This document shows positions 8,482 through 16,546 of a stretch of 18,834 nucleotides of DNA, in pieces. Positions within the stretch are counted from its first letter, which is position 1. Each line of letters begins with the position of its first letter. Both the position numbers and the translations under genes were made by a program. The notes beneath the pieces were generated by a model. The model ran no database searches. It worked only from the letters and a program-made list of their open reading frames with translations, and was not told the DNA's origin. The DNA is from an uncultured Lachnospiraceae bacterium (GTDB lineage Bacteria > Bacillota_A > Clostridia > Lachnospirales > Lachnospiraceae), in NCBI GenBank assembly GCA_947564305.1, contig CANOBT010000106.1, positions 1 through 18,834 on the forward strand. The letters are read 5' to 3'.

Positions 8482-8487
8482 TATAAT
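8482..8487 (+). promoter_or_regulatory. Possible -10 element upstream of the GNAT gene
   Basis: A perfect TATAAT lies in the 103-bp AT-rich gap between the Toprim-like gene and the GNAT gene. The sequence 17 bp upstream (CATTCA) is a poor -35. If real, the leader would be about 50 nt. Confidence 0.3.
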
Positions 8488-8541
8488 GCTGAAAATAGGA
8501 AAATTCATTGGTTGCTACACAAAATTATAAAGAGGTCTGAT

Positions 8542-9030
8542 ATGAAAATAAGAAAAACCACTCTAGAAGAACTAGACATCCTTCTAAACCTTTACAATCA
8601 TGCCAGGATGTTTATGGCAGCTCACAACAATCCTACACAATGGGGAACAGGTTATCCCCCGAGGGAACTTTTGGAATCGGATATCCTGGAGGGATGCAGC
8701 TATGTCTGCGAGGAACATCATAAGGTCATTGCGACCTTCTATTATCGCTTCGGAGAGGATGATACTTACCGCAAGATTTATAATGGACAATGGCTGGATG
8801 AGGAACCGTATGGCGTGGTTCATCGTATCACTTCAGACGGGACTATTAAGGGAACGGCTTCTTTTTGCTTTGACTGGGCACTTGCTCAGTGTGGCAGCCT
8901 AAAAATTGATACGCACCGAGATAATCTTATTATGCAGCATTTATTACAAAAAAATGGTTTTACCAGATGCGGAATGATTTATCTCGAAGACGGAAGTGAG
9001 AGGATTGCTTATCAAAAGAAAGCCTTTTAA
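8542..9030 (+). CDS. GNAT family N-acetyltransferase
   Basis: The protein has 162 residues, typical for a single GNAT domain, which transfers an acetyl group from acetyl-CoA to an amine. ATG 8542 is preceded by AGAGG (8531-8535) and gives the classic MKIRKTTLEELD opening. The upstream in-frame codons to 8353 read as low-complexity and overlap the preceding gene, so I excluded them. The core strand is CSYVCEEHHKVIATFYY. It is followed by the region of motif A (TIKGTASFCFDWALAQ), where the usual RxxGxG pyrophosphate loop is reduced to GTIKGTA. The closing LLQKNGFTRCGMIYL is the standard GNAT C-terminal signature. The substrate cannot be told. It is separated by about 100 bp from the three-gene module and is probably a separate unit ending at the hairpin just downstream. 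Confidence 0.88.
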   Translation: MKIRKTTLEELDILLNLYNHARMFMAAHNNPTQWGTGYPPRELLESDILEGCSYVCEEHHKVIATFYYRFGEDDTYRKIYNGQWLDEEPYGVVHRITSDGTIKGTASFCFDWALAQCGSLKIDTHRDNLIMQHLLQKNGFTRCGMIYLEDGSERIAYQKKAF

Positions 9031-9040
9031 GCTCTTTAGG

Positions 9041-9086
9041 TGTACTGACACGTTCAAAGATAGACGTGTCAGTACATTGGCTTTTA
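9041..9086 (+). terminator. Perfect 13-bp hairpin, probable terminator of the GNAT gene
   Basis: TGTACTGACACGT (9041-9053) and its exact complement (9064-9076) flank a 10-nt loop. A short U-rich tail (TTGGCTTTTACTT) follows on the plus strand, but it starts 5 bases after the stem, so the terminator is not textbook. The hairpin lies between convergent genes; the minus-strand side has no U run. Confidence 0.6.
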
Positions 9087-9221
9087 CTTACTGCTGGTTG
9101 TCCTAATCCCAAAGCCATTTTCATTTTGGATGCTGACAAAATGCTCTACAATCATTTCCTGAACAGCTTTTGGATACATGGGAAGCTGATACTCAAACCC
9201 GTTTGGGCTGACCTTATACAT
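9084..9221 (-). CDS. Small 45-residue protein translationally coupled to recQ
   Basis: On the minus strand, ATG at 9221 overlaps the last codons of recQ by 8 bp (GATGTATAA), and GGAGG (plus 9230-9234) lies exactly 8 nt upstream, an ideal Shine-Dalgarno. The frame runs 45 codons to TAA (9084-9086). The peptide begins MYKVSPNGFEYQLPMYP, continues with a short amphipathic helix (VQEMIVEHFVSI) and ends GFGIRTTSSK. It is soluble, with no signal or membrane segment. I do not recognise a family. The strong start site and coupled position argue for a real gene. An alternative is a conserved remnant of a longer downstream domain, because the ORF is short enough to occur by chance. Confidence 0.6.
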   Translation of the reverse strand: MYKVSPNGFEYQLPMYPKAVQEMIVEHFVSIQNENGFGIRTTSSK

Positions 9222-11097
9222 CCGACTTGCCTCCATCTACTTCTGCACTGAGGACAGCATTTGAATTTTCGGCAAGAAAATCCTCAATTTCATCGAGAAA
9301 TCGCTGACCATACTTGAGAAACTTATTTTCTCCAACCCCGGAGACCATGAGCATTTCCGATTTATCTTTTGGACTCCTGACACACATATCAATCAAAGTC
9401 TTGTCATTAAAAATAATGTACGGGGGCACAGCCTCTTCCTTTGCAATCACTAACCGAAGCTGACGAAGCTTTTCAAATAGCTTGAATCCCATACTGGTGA
9501 GAGAATCCGTATTTCTTTTTCTCTGCTTTCTACGCGATGAAGAATCGTCTTTCTCTTCAAATTTTTTGATGATAACACGGGTGTCTGCATCACGGAGTTT
9601 GCTGATATCACCCATCTGAAGAACACTGTACGTTCCTTCTGTTTTAAGGATATATCCATCCGTCAGCATTTGGCCAAGCAGCAGACGAATTCCCTCCTCA
9701 TTTCTATGGGCCAGCATCCCATAAGACTTATAGGTGGTGGTACCGGCCTCCTTTAATCTGGCTCGATTTGCACCGAGGAGAGTTCCGATTACAATACTTT
9801 GTCCATACCTGCCCTTTGTCTCCGCAATACAGTTGATTACCCACTTGGCATCATCTGTCATATCCACCTCCGTGTATCCACGGTGACAGTTTCCGCAATT
9901 ATCACAAGGTGTATAGGTTTTCTCGCCAAAATATTCCAGTATATAATTTCTCAAACAGGAGGTTGTCCGGCAATAGCCCTCCATGATTTGGAGCCTGTAG
10001 GAATCTCTTTGTTTGATCAGCTCGATATCTCCGCTGTCCACATCCTCAAAATCCTTCTGATTCAAAAGAAATTTGTTGATCATCACATCTTGGGCAGAAA
10101 ACAAAAGAATACACTGAGCGTTTTCACCGTCACGGCCTGCACGTCCAGCCTCTTGATAGTAGTTTTCCATACTTTGCGGCATATTGTAATGAATCACAAA
10201 TCTTACATTGGACTTATCAATTCCCATGCCAAATGCGTTGGTTGCCACAATCACTTGTACCCGGTCATAGATAAAATCATCCTGGCTGAGTTTTCTTGAT
10301 TTGTTATCCATTCCTGCATGATAGCGGGCCACAGGAACTCCCTGTTTGAAAAGCGTTTCATACAGTGTATCTACATTTTTTCTGGTGGCACAATAGATAA
10401 TTCCGCTTTCCGTGGAATGTCTGGCAATATAATCCATCACAAAAAGGTCCTTATTCTTTGCAGAAGCATGCTCCACGGAATAATACAGGTTTTCCCTGTC
10501 AAATCCTGTTACAACAATTTGGGGACTTTCTAACTTTAAAATACATTCGATATCTGTTTTTACTTCCTCCGTGGCCGTTGCGGTAAAGGCGCTCACTATC
10601 GGACGTTCGGGCAAATGCTCTATGAATTCAACAATTTTTAGATAACTGGGTCTGAAATCTTGTCCCCATTGTGAGATACAGTGTGCTTCATCCACCGTAA
10701 CCATCGAAATGGTTGTCTGGAGTGCAAAATACATAAATTCAGCACTCTCCAATCTCTCAGGCGCCACATAAATGATTTTATAGGTCCCTTTCAGTGCTAG
10801 CTCAAGCGCTTTCGATATCTGTGTTTCGGTCAGAGCTGAGTTGATAAAAGCAGCATGGATACCGGCTTCATTCAAGGATTTCACCTGGTCCTGCATCAGA
10901 GAAATGAGCGGTGATATTACCAGGGTAATTCCCGGAAGCAAGAGGGCGGGTACCTGATAACAGATGGATTTCCCTGCACCAGTCGGCATCACTGCCAAGG
11001 CATCGTGTCCAGATAGAATGGATTGGATAATATCTTCCTGCCCTTTCCGGAATGTATCATATCCGAAATATTTTTTTAATATTTCTACAGCATTCAT
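9214..11097 (-). CDS. recQ: ATP-dependent DNA helicase RecQ
   Basis: The 3'-5' DNA helicase of recombination and replication-fork repair has 627 residues, typical of bacterial RecQ. Its domains are in the usual order. The helicase core has the RecQ motif 0 (FGYDTFRKGQEDII), Walker A MPTGAGKS with Lys43, and DEAH at 136-139 followed by the aromatic-rich loop CISQWGQDFRPSY. The second RecA lobe contains the motif QEAGRAGRDG. Next is the zinc-binding RQC region with C...C...CDNCGNC (about 377-406), then a winged helix. Last is an HRDC domain (LFEKLRQLRLVIAKEEAVPP, VSGVGENKFLKYG), ending near residue 610. The start at 11097 is preceded by AGGAAGGGAAG, with a slightly long spacing. It is transcribed divergently from argC and is followed by an overlapping small ORF. 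All catalytic motifs are intact. Confidence 0.97.
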   Translation of the reverse strand: MNAVEILKKYFGYDTFRKGQEDIIQSILSGHDALAVMPTGAGKSICYQVPALLLPGITLVISPLISLMQDQVKSLNEAGIHAAFINSALTETQISKALELALKGTYKIIYVAPERLESAEFMYFALQTTISMVTVDEAHCISQWGQDFRPSYLKIVEFIEHLPERPIVSAFTATATEEVKTDIECILKLESPQIVVTGFDRENLYYSVEHASAKNKDLFVMDYIARHSTESGIIYCATRKNVDTLYETLFKQGVPVARYHAGMDNKSRKLSQDDFIYDRVQVIVATNAFGMGIDKSNVRFVIHYNMPQSMENYYQEAGRAGRDGENAQCILLFSAQDVMINKFLLNQKDFEDVDSGDIELIKQRDSYRLQIMEGYCRTTSCLRNYILEYFGEKTYTPCDNCGNCHRGYTEVDMTDDAKWVINCIAETKGRYGQSIVIGTLLGANRARLKEAGTTTYKSYGMLAHRNEEGIRLLLGQMLTDGYILKTEGTYSVLQMGDISKLRDADTRVIIKKFEEKDDSSSRRKQRKRNTDSLTSMGFKLFEKLRQLRLVIAKEEAVPPYIIFNDKTLIDMCVRSPKDKSEMLMVSGVGENKFLKYGQRFLDEIEDFLAENSNAVLSAEVDGGKSDV

Positions 11098-11210
11098 ATG
11101 TTGTCTGTTCTTCCCTTCCTGATATTTCTTTTACTGTGGCTTTTTTTGCATTTTATCACAAACTCAGGGCGCATACTATCATTTTTTGAAATCTTATGCA
11201 TTTTAAAAAT

Positions 11211-11250
11211 ACTTGCATATTATGCATAAAAGATGTATAATTATGCAAGT
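11211..11250 (+). promoter_or_regulatory. argC promoter overlapped by two ArgR-box-like palindromes
   Basis: TTGCAT (11213-11218) and a perfect TATAAT (11236-11241) are exactly 17 bp apart, giving a promoter start near 11248. Two palindromes cover it: TGCATA-T-TATGCA (11214-11226, perfect) and TGTATAATTATGCA (11234-11247, one mismatch), with centres about 20.5 bp or two helical turns apart. The outer ends ACTTGCATA/TATGCAAGT also form a perfect dyad. ArgR/AhrC boxes in other bacteria are paired palindromes of the type TGAATA/TATTCA, so a TGCATA-type variant repressing the arginine operon is a reasonable inference. The remaining 11098-11210 shows no clear recQ promoter. Confidence 0.65.
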
Positions 11251-11407
11251 GTTTTTTTATCTTGAGATTTCTCATAAAAAAACTTTACATCCAGGCAAAA
11301 CAGGTATATGATTTGGGTTGTGCGATTGCAGGAAATGATGGATAAAAATAAAAAACAGGCAATCAACTTGTTATATAAATTGACTTTTATGAAAGGATGT
11401 GTAATAA
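11251..11407 (+). other. argC 5' leader
   Basis: About 157 nt separate the inferred start site from the argC ATG. The leader is AT-rich and ends with AAAGGA (11392-11397), 10 bp before the ATG. I see no T-box (no NGGNACCGCG-type element), no terminator-antiterminator pair and no convincing leader peptide. The length is more than a simple repressor-controlled gene needs. Confidence 0.4.
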
Positions 11408-12448
11408 ATGATAAAAGTAGGAATTATAGGCTCTACCGGATATGCAGGCGGTGAACTGGTCAGAATCTTGTCTGCGCATAAAGAAGCAGAGGTGAAGTGG
11501 TATGGCTCCAGAAGCTATATAGATAAAAAATATGCACAGGTTTACCGCAACATGTTCCAAATTGTAGATGCGGTCTGCATGGATGATAATATGGAAGAAC
11601 TGGCGGACCAGGTAGACGTGATTTTTACCGCAACGCCCCAGGGATTGTGTGCATCTCTTGTTAATGAGGAGATTTTATCAAAAGTAAAAATTATTGATTT
11701 GAGTGCGGATTTTCGTATTAAGGATGTGGCAGTGTATGAACAGTGGTATGGAATCGAACACAAAAGTCCTCAATTTATAGAAGAAGCGGTGTACGGTCTT
11801 TGTGAGATAAACCGGGAGGATGTGAAGAAGGCTCGTTTGGTTGCCAATCCCGGATGTTATACGACATGCTCCATTCTGACTGCGTATCCTCTTGCTAAGG
11901 AAGGCTTGATTGATATGAGTACCTTAATTATAGATGCCAAATCAGGAACCTCCGGTGCAGGAAGAGGGGCAAAGGTTCCGAACCTGTTCTGTGAGGTCAA
12001 TGAGAATATGAAAGCATATGGTGTTGCCTCCCACAGACATACACCGGAAATAGAGGAGCAGTTGGGATATGCATGTGGCGAAAAGGTACTTCTGAATTTT
12101 ACTCCTCATCTGGTGCCCATGAACCGAGGGATTTTAGCGACAGAATATGCAAAGCTGACAAGGGAAGTCAGCTATGAAGAAGTAAAAGCTGTCTATGATA
12201 AATATTATGCCCATGAAAAATTTGTCAGGGTATTGGAACAAGATGAATGCCCGGAGACCAAATGGGTGGAGGGCAGCAATTATGTGGATGTGAATTTTAA
12301 GATTGATACTCGTACTGGAAGAATTATCATGATGGGAGCCATCGATAATCTGGTGAAAGGCGCTGCGGGCCAGGCAGTACAGAATATGAATCTGATGTTT
12401 GGATTAGAGGAATCTGAGGGGTTGGAGCTTGTGCCGATGTTTCCTTAG
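11408..12448 (+). CDS. argC: N-acetyl-gamma-glutamyl-phosphate reductase
   Basis: The enzyme (EC 1.2.1.38) reduces N-acetylglutamyl-5-phosphate to the semialdehyde with NADPH, the third step of arginine synthesis. At 346 residues it has the common type-1 length. The N-terminal Rossmann motif is GIIGSTGYAGGELVRIL. The catalytic cysteine is Cys150 in VANPGCYTTC. The conserved KSGTSGAGRGAK loop and the HRHTPEIEEQL segment with the catalytic His follow. It is the first gene of the operon, with a strong promoter and operator upstream. The next gene starts 34 bp after its stop codon. All key residues are present. Confidence 0.97.
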   Translation: MIKVGIIGSTGYAGGELVRILSAHKEAEVKWYGSRSYIDKKYAQVYRNMFQIVDAVCMDDNMEELADQVDVIFTATPQGLCASLVNEEILSKVKIIDLSADFRIKDVAVYEQWYGIEHKSPQFIEEAVYGLCEINREDVKKARLVANPGCYTTCSILTAYPLAKEGLIDMSTLIIDAKSGTSGAGRGAKVPNLFCEVNENMKAYGVASHRHTPEIEEQLGYACGEKVLLNFTPHLVPMNRGILATEYAKLTREVSYEEVKAVYDKYYAHEKFVRVLEQDECPETKWVEGSNYVDVNFKIDTRTGRIIMMGAIDNLVKGAAGQAVQNMNLMFGLEESEGLELVPMFP

Positions 12449-12482
12449 GACCTGTAGAGAACTATTTTCGAGGAGGAATGTT

Positions 12483-12929
12483 ATGGTACGGACAATGACT
12501 ATTGAAGATTATGAGGGAGTGTACGCTCTTTGGATGACCATTAAGGGATTTGGAATCCGCAGTATTGATGATTCCAAGGTAGGAGTAGAGCGCTTTTTGA
12601 AAAGAAATCCAACGACCAGTGTTGTGGCAGTAGAGGATGGAAAAGTCGTCGGAAGTATTCTCTGCGGGCATGACGGACGTCGGGGATGCCTGTATCATGT
12701 ATGTGTCCATGCTGATTACCGGAGACGCGGCATAGGAAAAGCGATGGTAGTACAGGCGATGGAAGCTTTGAAGGCAGAGGGAGTCAATAAAGTATCTTTG
12801 ATTGCATTTACAAAAAATGATATTGGAAATGCATTTTGGAATACCATTGGATGGACAAAACGTCAGGATTTGAACTATTATGATTTTGTCCTGAATACGG
12901 AAAATATTACTGCATTTAATGAACAGTAA
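12483..12929 (+). CDS. GNAT family acetyltransferase embedded in the arginine operon
   Basis: The 148-residue single-domain GNAT protein starts at ATG 12483, 6 bp after AGGAGG (12471-12476). The longer frame to 12429 overlaps argC and begins with an unlike, Cys/Arg-rich tail, so I excluded it. The acetyl-CoA pyrophosphate loop is intact (HADYRRRGIGKAM), preceded by the strand GCLYHVCV and followed by the usual helix. The C-terminus NAFWNTIGWTKRQDLNYYDF is a standard GNAT ending. The position between argC and argJ suggests N-acetylglutamate synthase activity that primes the cycle, as in short ArgA-type enzymes, but the sequence alone does not prove the substrate. RimI-like protein acetylation is the alternative. 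Confidence 0.88.
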   Translation: MVRTMTIEDYEGVYALWMTIKGFGIRSIDDSKVGVERFLKRNPTTSVVAVEDGKVVGSILCGHDGRRGCLYHVCVHADYRRRGIGKAMVVQAMEALKAEGVNKVSLIAFTKNDIGNAFWNTIGWTKRQDLNYYDFVLNTENITAFNEQ

Positions 12930-12949
12930 GTCAGGAGGATGAAAAAGTT

Positions 12950-14173
12950 ATGGAAATCATAAAGGGCGGCGTAACAGCGGCAAAAGGGTTTCAGGCGGCA
13001 GCGGCAGCAGCAGGAATAAAATATGAGGGACGCACAGATATGGCAATGATTTACAGCGAAAAGCCTTGTAAGACAGCCGGAACATTTACTACAAACGTGG
13101 TCAAGGCTGCGCCGGTGAAATGGGACAGAGAACAAGTAGAAAATGGTGTGAAATCTCAGGCAGTCATTGTTAATTCAGGGATTGCCAATGCATGTACCGG
13201 GCCGGAGGGTGATCAAGTGTGCCGGGAAACGGCCGAGAAAGCCGGGGAAGTATTGGGAATCGATAAAGAGGGCGTTTTGATTGGCTCCACCGGAGTGATC
13301 GGGATGCAGATTCCTATGGAAAAATTAAAGGCAGGGATTCAAAAACTCGCAGATAACTTAGGCGCGGAAACCGTATATGGAACACAGGCTGCAAAGGCAA
13401 TTATGACAACAGATACGGTGGAAAAAGAGGCTGCAGTCTGTATTGAGATTGGTGGAAAAAAGGTTACTATCGGCGGCATGGCAAAGGGTTCTGGTATGAT
13501 TCACCCGAATATGTGCACCATGCTTGCATTTGTCACGACAGATGCGGTGATATCAAGAAAAGCATTGAGAAAGGCATTGCAGGCTGATGTACAGGATACG
13601 TACAATATGATTTCAGTTGACGGAGATACCTCCACGAATGATACATTATTGCTTCTTGCCAATGGAATGGCAGAAAATGAAAAAATACGCTATGGAACTC
13701 CAGAGTATGAGAAGTTTCTGGAAGCGTTGCATTATGTAAACGAGACTCTGGCAAAAAAAATGGCTGGGGACGGAGAAGGTGCTACAGCACTGTTCGAGGC
13801 AAAGATTGTAGGAGCAGGGACAAAGGAGCAGGCAAAGACGCTGGCAAAATCGATTGTTTGCTCGAATCTTACGAAGGCGGCAATCGCGGGACATGATGCA
13901 AACTGGGGAAGAATTCTCTGTGCAATGGGATATTCCGGAGCAGAATTTGACCCGGAAAAAGTAGATTTATATCTGGAGAGCCAGGCTGGAAAACTTCAGC
14001 TTGTGCAAAATGGATTTGCATTAGATTACAGTGAAGAAAAAGCTACAGAGATATTGTCTCAGCCGGAGGTGACGGCAATCGCGGATATCAAGGAAGGGAC
14101 AGAAGAGGCGACTGCATGGGGATGTGATTTGACTCATGGATATATCGATATCAATGCAGATTATAGAAGTTAA
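12950..14173 (+). CDS. argJ: Bifunctional glutamate N-acetyltransferase / ornithine acetyltransferase
   Basis: The enzyme (EC 2.3.1.35, often also 2.3.1.1) moves the acetyl group from N-acetylornithine to glutamate, recycling it. At 407 residues it matches the family. It is a self-cleaving N-terminal-nucleophile enzyme. The motif KGSGMIHPNMC-TML is present, with the nucleophile Thr190 preserved, so the chain should split between residues 189 and 190. The residue before the scissile bond is Cys where many ArgJ proteins have Ala. Other conserved blocks are TAGTFTTN, VNSGIANACTG and STGVIGMQIP near the N-terminus, and HDANWGRI and YIDINADYR in the C-terminal chain. The start is 20 bp after the GNAT stop, with AGGAGG 11 bp upstream of ATG 12950. 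Confidence 0.97.
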   Translation: MEIIKGGVTAAKGFQAAAAAAGIKYEGRTDMAMIYSEKPCKTAGTFTTNVVKAAPVKWDREQVENGVKSQAVIVNSGIANACTGPEGDQVCRETAEKAGEVLGIDKEGVLIGSTGVIGMQIPMEKLKAGIQKLADNLGAETVYGTQAAKAIMTTDTVEKEAAVCIEIGGKKVTIGGMAKGSGMIHPNMCTMLAFVTTDAVISRKALRKALQADVQDTYNMISVDGDTSTNDTLLLLANGMAENEKIRYGTPEYEKFLEALHYVNETLAKKMAGDGEGATALFEAKIVGAGTKEQAKTLAKSIVCSNLTKAAIAGHDANWGRILCAMGYSGAEFDPEKVDLYLESQAGKLQLVQNGFALDYSEEKATEILSQPEVTAIADIKEGTEEATAWGCDLTHGYIDINADYRS

Positions 14174-14275
14174 TAACTAATACGCGCGTCTTCGAATAAA
14201 AGAAATCCTAAAAAATGACTTGTGCAGATGATGCAGAAAAAAGCAATTTTATAGAAAAGAAAGAAGGAATAAAGA

Positions 14276-15175
14276 ATGAATGACAATATGCAGCAATATC
14301 TCGATAAGGCACAGGTTTTGATAGAAGCCTTGCCTTATATCCAGCGGTTTAACCGGAAGATTATTGTAGTGAAATACGGCGGAAGTGCAATGATTGATGA
14401 AGAACTGAAAAAGCAGGTCATCCAGGATGTGACCCTTTTGAAATTGGTCGGGTTCAAACCAATTATCGTACACGGCGGCGGCAAGGAGATCAGCCGGTGG
14501 GTTGGAAAAGTGGGGATGGAGCCTAAGTTTATCAACGGTCTGCGTGTCACGGACGAGGATACGATGGAAGTGGCGGAGATGGTACTTGGAAAGGTTAACA
14601 AGGGCCTGGTGCAGCTTGTAGAAGAACTTGGAGTGCGTGCAATCGGCATTAGCGGAAAAGATGGTGCTCTTTTGAAGGTGGACAAAAAATATTCGGATGG
14701 CCAGGATATTGGTTATGTGGGAGATGTAAAAGAGGTCAATGCGGCAATCCTTTTCGACCTTCTGGAAAAAGACTTTCTGCCGATTGTCTGCCCGGTGGGA
14801 ATGGATAGTGAATATCATACTTATAATATCAATGCAGACGATGCAGCCTGTGCCATTGCCCGTGCGGTAAAGGCGGAAAAACTGGCCTTCCTGACAGATA
14901 TTGAAGGAGTGTATAAAGATCCGAACGATTCCAAGACTCTGATTTCAGAGCTTCGCGCAGAAGAGGCGAAAAAACTGCTCACATCAGGTTATATAGGCGG
15001 TGGGATGCTTCCAAAACTTCAAAACTGTATTGATGCCATTGAAAATGGGGTGTCCCGTGTACATATCCTGGACGGACGGATTCCGCACTGCCTGTTGTTG
15101 GAAATCTTTACGAACAAAGGAATCGGTACGGCAATTCTAAATGATAAAGAAAGCAGGTACTATTATGGTGAATGA
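14276..15175 (+). CDS. argB: Acetylglutamate kinase
   Basis: The enzyme (EC 2.7.2.8) phosphorylates N-acetylglutamate. The 299 residues include an N-terminal helix of about 28 residues ([21 protein letters not shown]) before the core strand. In known kinases this extension builds the hexamer that arginine inhibits, so feedback inhibition is likely here. Core motifs are VVKYGGSAM with Lys33, [21 protein letters not shown] with the catalytic Asp, and GGGMLPKL with the second Lys. The 102-bp gap from argJ is AT-rich, with no clear terminator or promoter. AAGGAAT lies just upstream of the ATG. argD begins 11 bp before the stop codon. Confidence 0.97.
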   Translation: MNDNMQQYLDKAQVLIEALPYIQRFNRKIIVVKYGGSAMIDEELKKQVIQDVTLLKLVGFKPIIVHGGGKEISRWVGKVGMEPKFINGLRVTDEDTMEVAEMVLGKVNKGLVQLVEELGVRAIGISGKDGALLKVDKKYSDGQDIGYVGDVKEVNAAILFDLLEKDFLPIVCPVGMDSEYHTYNINADDAACAIARAVKAEKLAFLTDIEGVYKDPNDSKTLISELRAEEAKKLLTSGYIGGGMLPKLQNCIDAIENGVSRVHILDGRIPHCLLLEIFTNKGIGTAILNDKESRYYYGE

Positions 15176-16346
15176 AAAGATTCAAAAAGGAGAAGATTAT
15201 CTTCTTCATATTTATAATCGTTTTCCAGTGGCACTCGACCATGGAGAGGGTGTGTATGTATATGATACGGAAGGAAAGCAGTATCTTGATTTTGCAGCCG
15301 GAATCGGTGTGACCGGATTGGGATACACAAACAAAGAATTGAATGATGCGTTAAAAGAGCAGCTTGATAAACTGTGTCATATTTCCAACCTATATTACCA
15401 TGAGAATTGTGGGAAAGCAGCAAAGGCATTGGCAGAGGCCTCTGGTATGGACAAGGTATTTTTTACAAACAGCGGCGCTGAGGCAATCGAGGGGGCGCTG
15501 AAAGCAGCAAGGAAATATGCATGGACAAAGAAGTCAGGCAAATATGAACTGATTGCTATGGAGCATTCATTTCACGGGAGGACTGCTGGAGCAGTGTCTG
15601 TTACAGGACATTCGGAGTACAGGGAGCCTTTTGAGCCGTTGCTGCCAGGTGTCCATTTTGCAAAATATAATGATTTGGAAAGCGTAAAAGCATTAGTTAA
15701 TGAAAAAACTTGTGGGATTATTCTGGAGCCTTTGCAGGGAGAAGGCGGAATTCACCCGGCAACTCAGGAATTTATGGAAGGCATCCGCAAAATCTGTGAT
15801 GAGAATGACATCCTGATGATCTGCGATGAGGTTCAGTGTGGCATGGGTCGTACCGGAACCATGTTTGCATGGCAGGATTACGGTATCCGTCCGGATATCC
15901 TGACAATGGCAAAGGCGATTGGCAACGGCATCCCTGTAGGGGCGTTTGCTATGACAGAAAAGGTGGCTGAATTCTCATTAAAACCAGGCGATCATGGAAC
16001 GACCTATGGAGGAAATCCCCTCGCCTGCATGGCAGTATGCAAAGTGTTGGAAATTTTCAAAAGGGAACACATTGTGGAGCATGTAAAGAAAATGGGAGTG
16101 TATCTGAGCCGCCGTTTGGATGAGCTGGCAGAAAAAATGGACTGTGTAATCGAACGGCGCGGCAAGGGATTAATGCAGGGGCTTGCCATCACAAAACCAT
16201 TTGCCGAGGTGAACCAATGTGCATTGGAGGAAGGGCTTCTGGTAATATCAGCAGAGGGAAATGTTGTAAGGCTCCTTCCCCCGTTGATTATTGAAGAAAA
16301 GCATGTGGATGAAATGATTGAAAAACTGGAAAAAGCGTTGGCCTGA
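15165..16346 (+). CDS. argD: Acetylornithine aminotransferase
   Basis: The PLP enzyme (EC 2.6.1.11) converts N-acetylglutamate semialdehyde plus glutamate to N-acetylornithine. I chose ATG 15165 ([14 protein letters not shown]), preceded by GCAGG at 8 bp; an upstream in-frame ATG at 15141 has no such site and lies deep in argB. The resulting 393 residues are the usual length. The fold-type I aminotransferase motifs are [24 protein letters not shown], the [13 protein letters not shown] strand with the PLP-binding Asp, and the Schiff-base lysine Lys250 in [11 protein letters not shown], followed by TTYGGNPLA. It overlaps argB by 11 bp, a sign of translational coupling. No argF, argG or argH follows in this window. 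Confidence 0.97.
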   Translation: MVNEKIQKGEDYLLHIYNRFPVALDHGEGVYVYDTEGKQYLDFAAGIGVTGLGYTNKELNDALKEQLDKLCHISNLYYHENCGKAAKALAEASGMDKVFFTNSGAEAIEGALKAARKYAWTKKSGKYELIAMEHSFHGRTAGAVSVTGHSEYREPFEPLLPGVHFAKYNDLESVKALVNEKTCGIILEPLQGEGGIHPATQEFMEGIRKICDENDILMICDEVQCGMGRTGTMFAWQDYGIRPDILTMAKAIGNGIPVGAFAMTEKVAEFSLKPGDHGTTYGGNPLACMAVCKVLEIFKREHIVEHVKKMGVYLSRRLDELAEKMDCVIERRGKGLMQGLAITKPFAEVNQCALEEGLLVISAEGNVVRLLPPLIIEEKHVDEMIEKLEKALA

Positions 16347-16450
16347 AAAGATATAGTAAAGAGCGAGTGTAATTTCGGGTTTTAGGGATAGGAATCTTCA
16401 TAAGAATAAAAAGCCAATTATTTGTACATACTTCATTTTAAAAGAAAATA

Positions 16451-16526
16451 CGGGAATTGCCCGCATTAAAAATCTGCTTCGCAGATGGCGGGTAAGTAGG
16501 TAATCACTTGCTGCGCAAGTGGTTAC
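16451..16526. repeat. REP-like nested palindromes between argD and the DMT gene
   Basis: Three stems are visible. ATCTGC (16472-16477) pairs with GCAGAT (16481-16486) around TTC, enclosed by CCCGC (16460-16464) and GCGGG (16488-16492). A second 12-bp hairpin pairs 16500-16511 with 16515-16526 around a TGC loop, with one G-U. CGGG (16451-16454) can instead pair with CCCG (16460-16463), which competes with the outer stem. There is no U tract, so these are not simple terminators. The look is that of an intergenic palindromic repeat. Confidence 0.6.
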
Positions 16527-16546
16527 AAAGGATGGAGGTTATGGAA

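Noticed and set aside
8353..8541. A 63-codon N-terminal extension of the GNAT gene
   Set aside because: It overlaps the preceding gene, has no domain similarity, and a better start with a ribosome-binding site exists at 8542.
11251..11407. T-box or other riboswitch in the argC leader
   Set aside because: No T-box sequence, specifier stem or terminator-antiterminator pair is visible.
11335..11454. A 40-codon upstream ORF overlapping the argC start, with five Arg codons among its last 12, suggesting arginine-sensing translation control
   Set aside because: The Arg codons arise where the frame reads through the conserved Gly-rich Rossmann codons of argC out of frame, and the Shine-Dalgarno is poorly spaced. 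It is probably coincidence.
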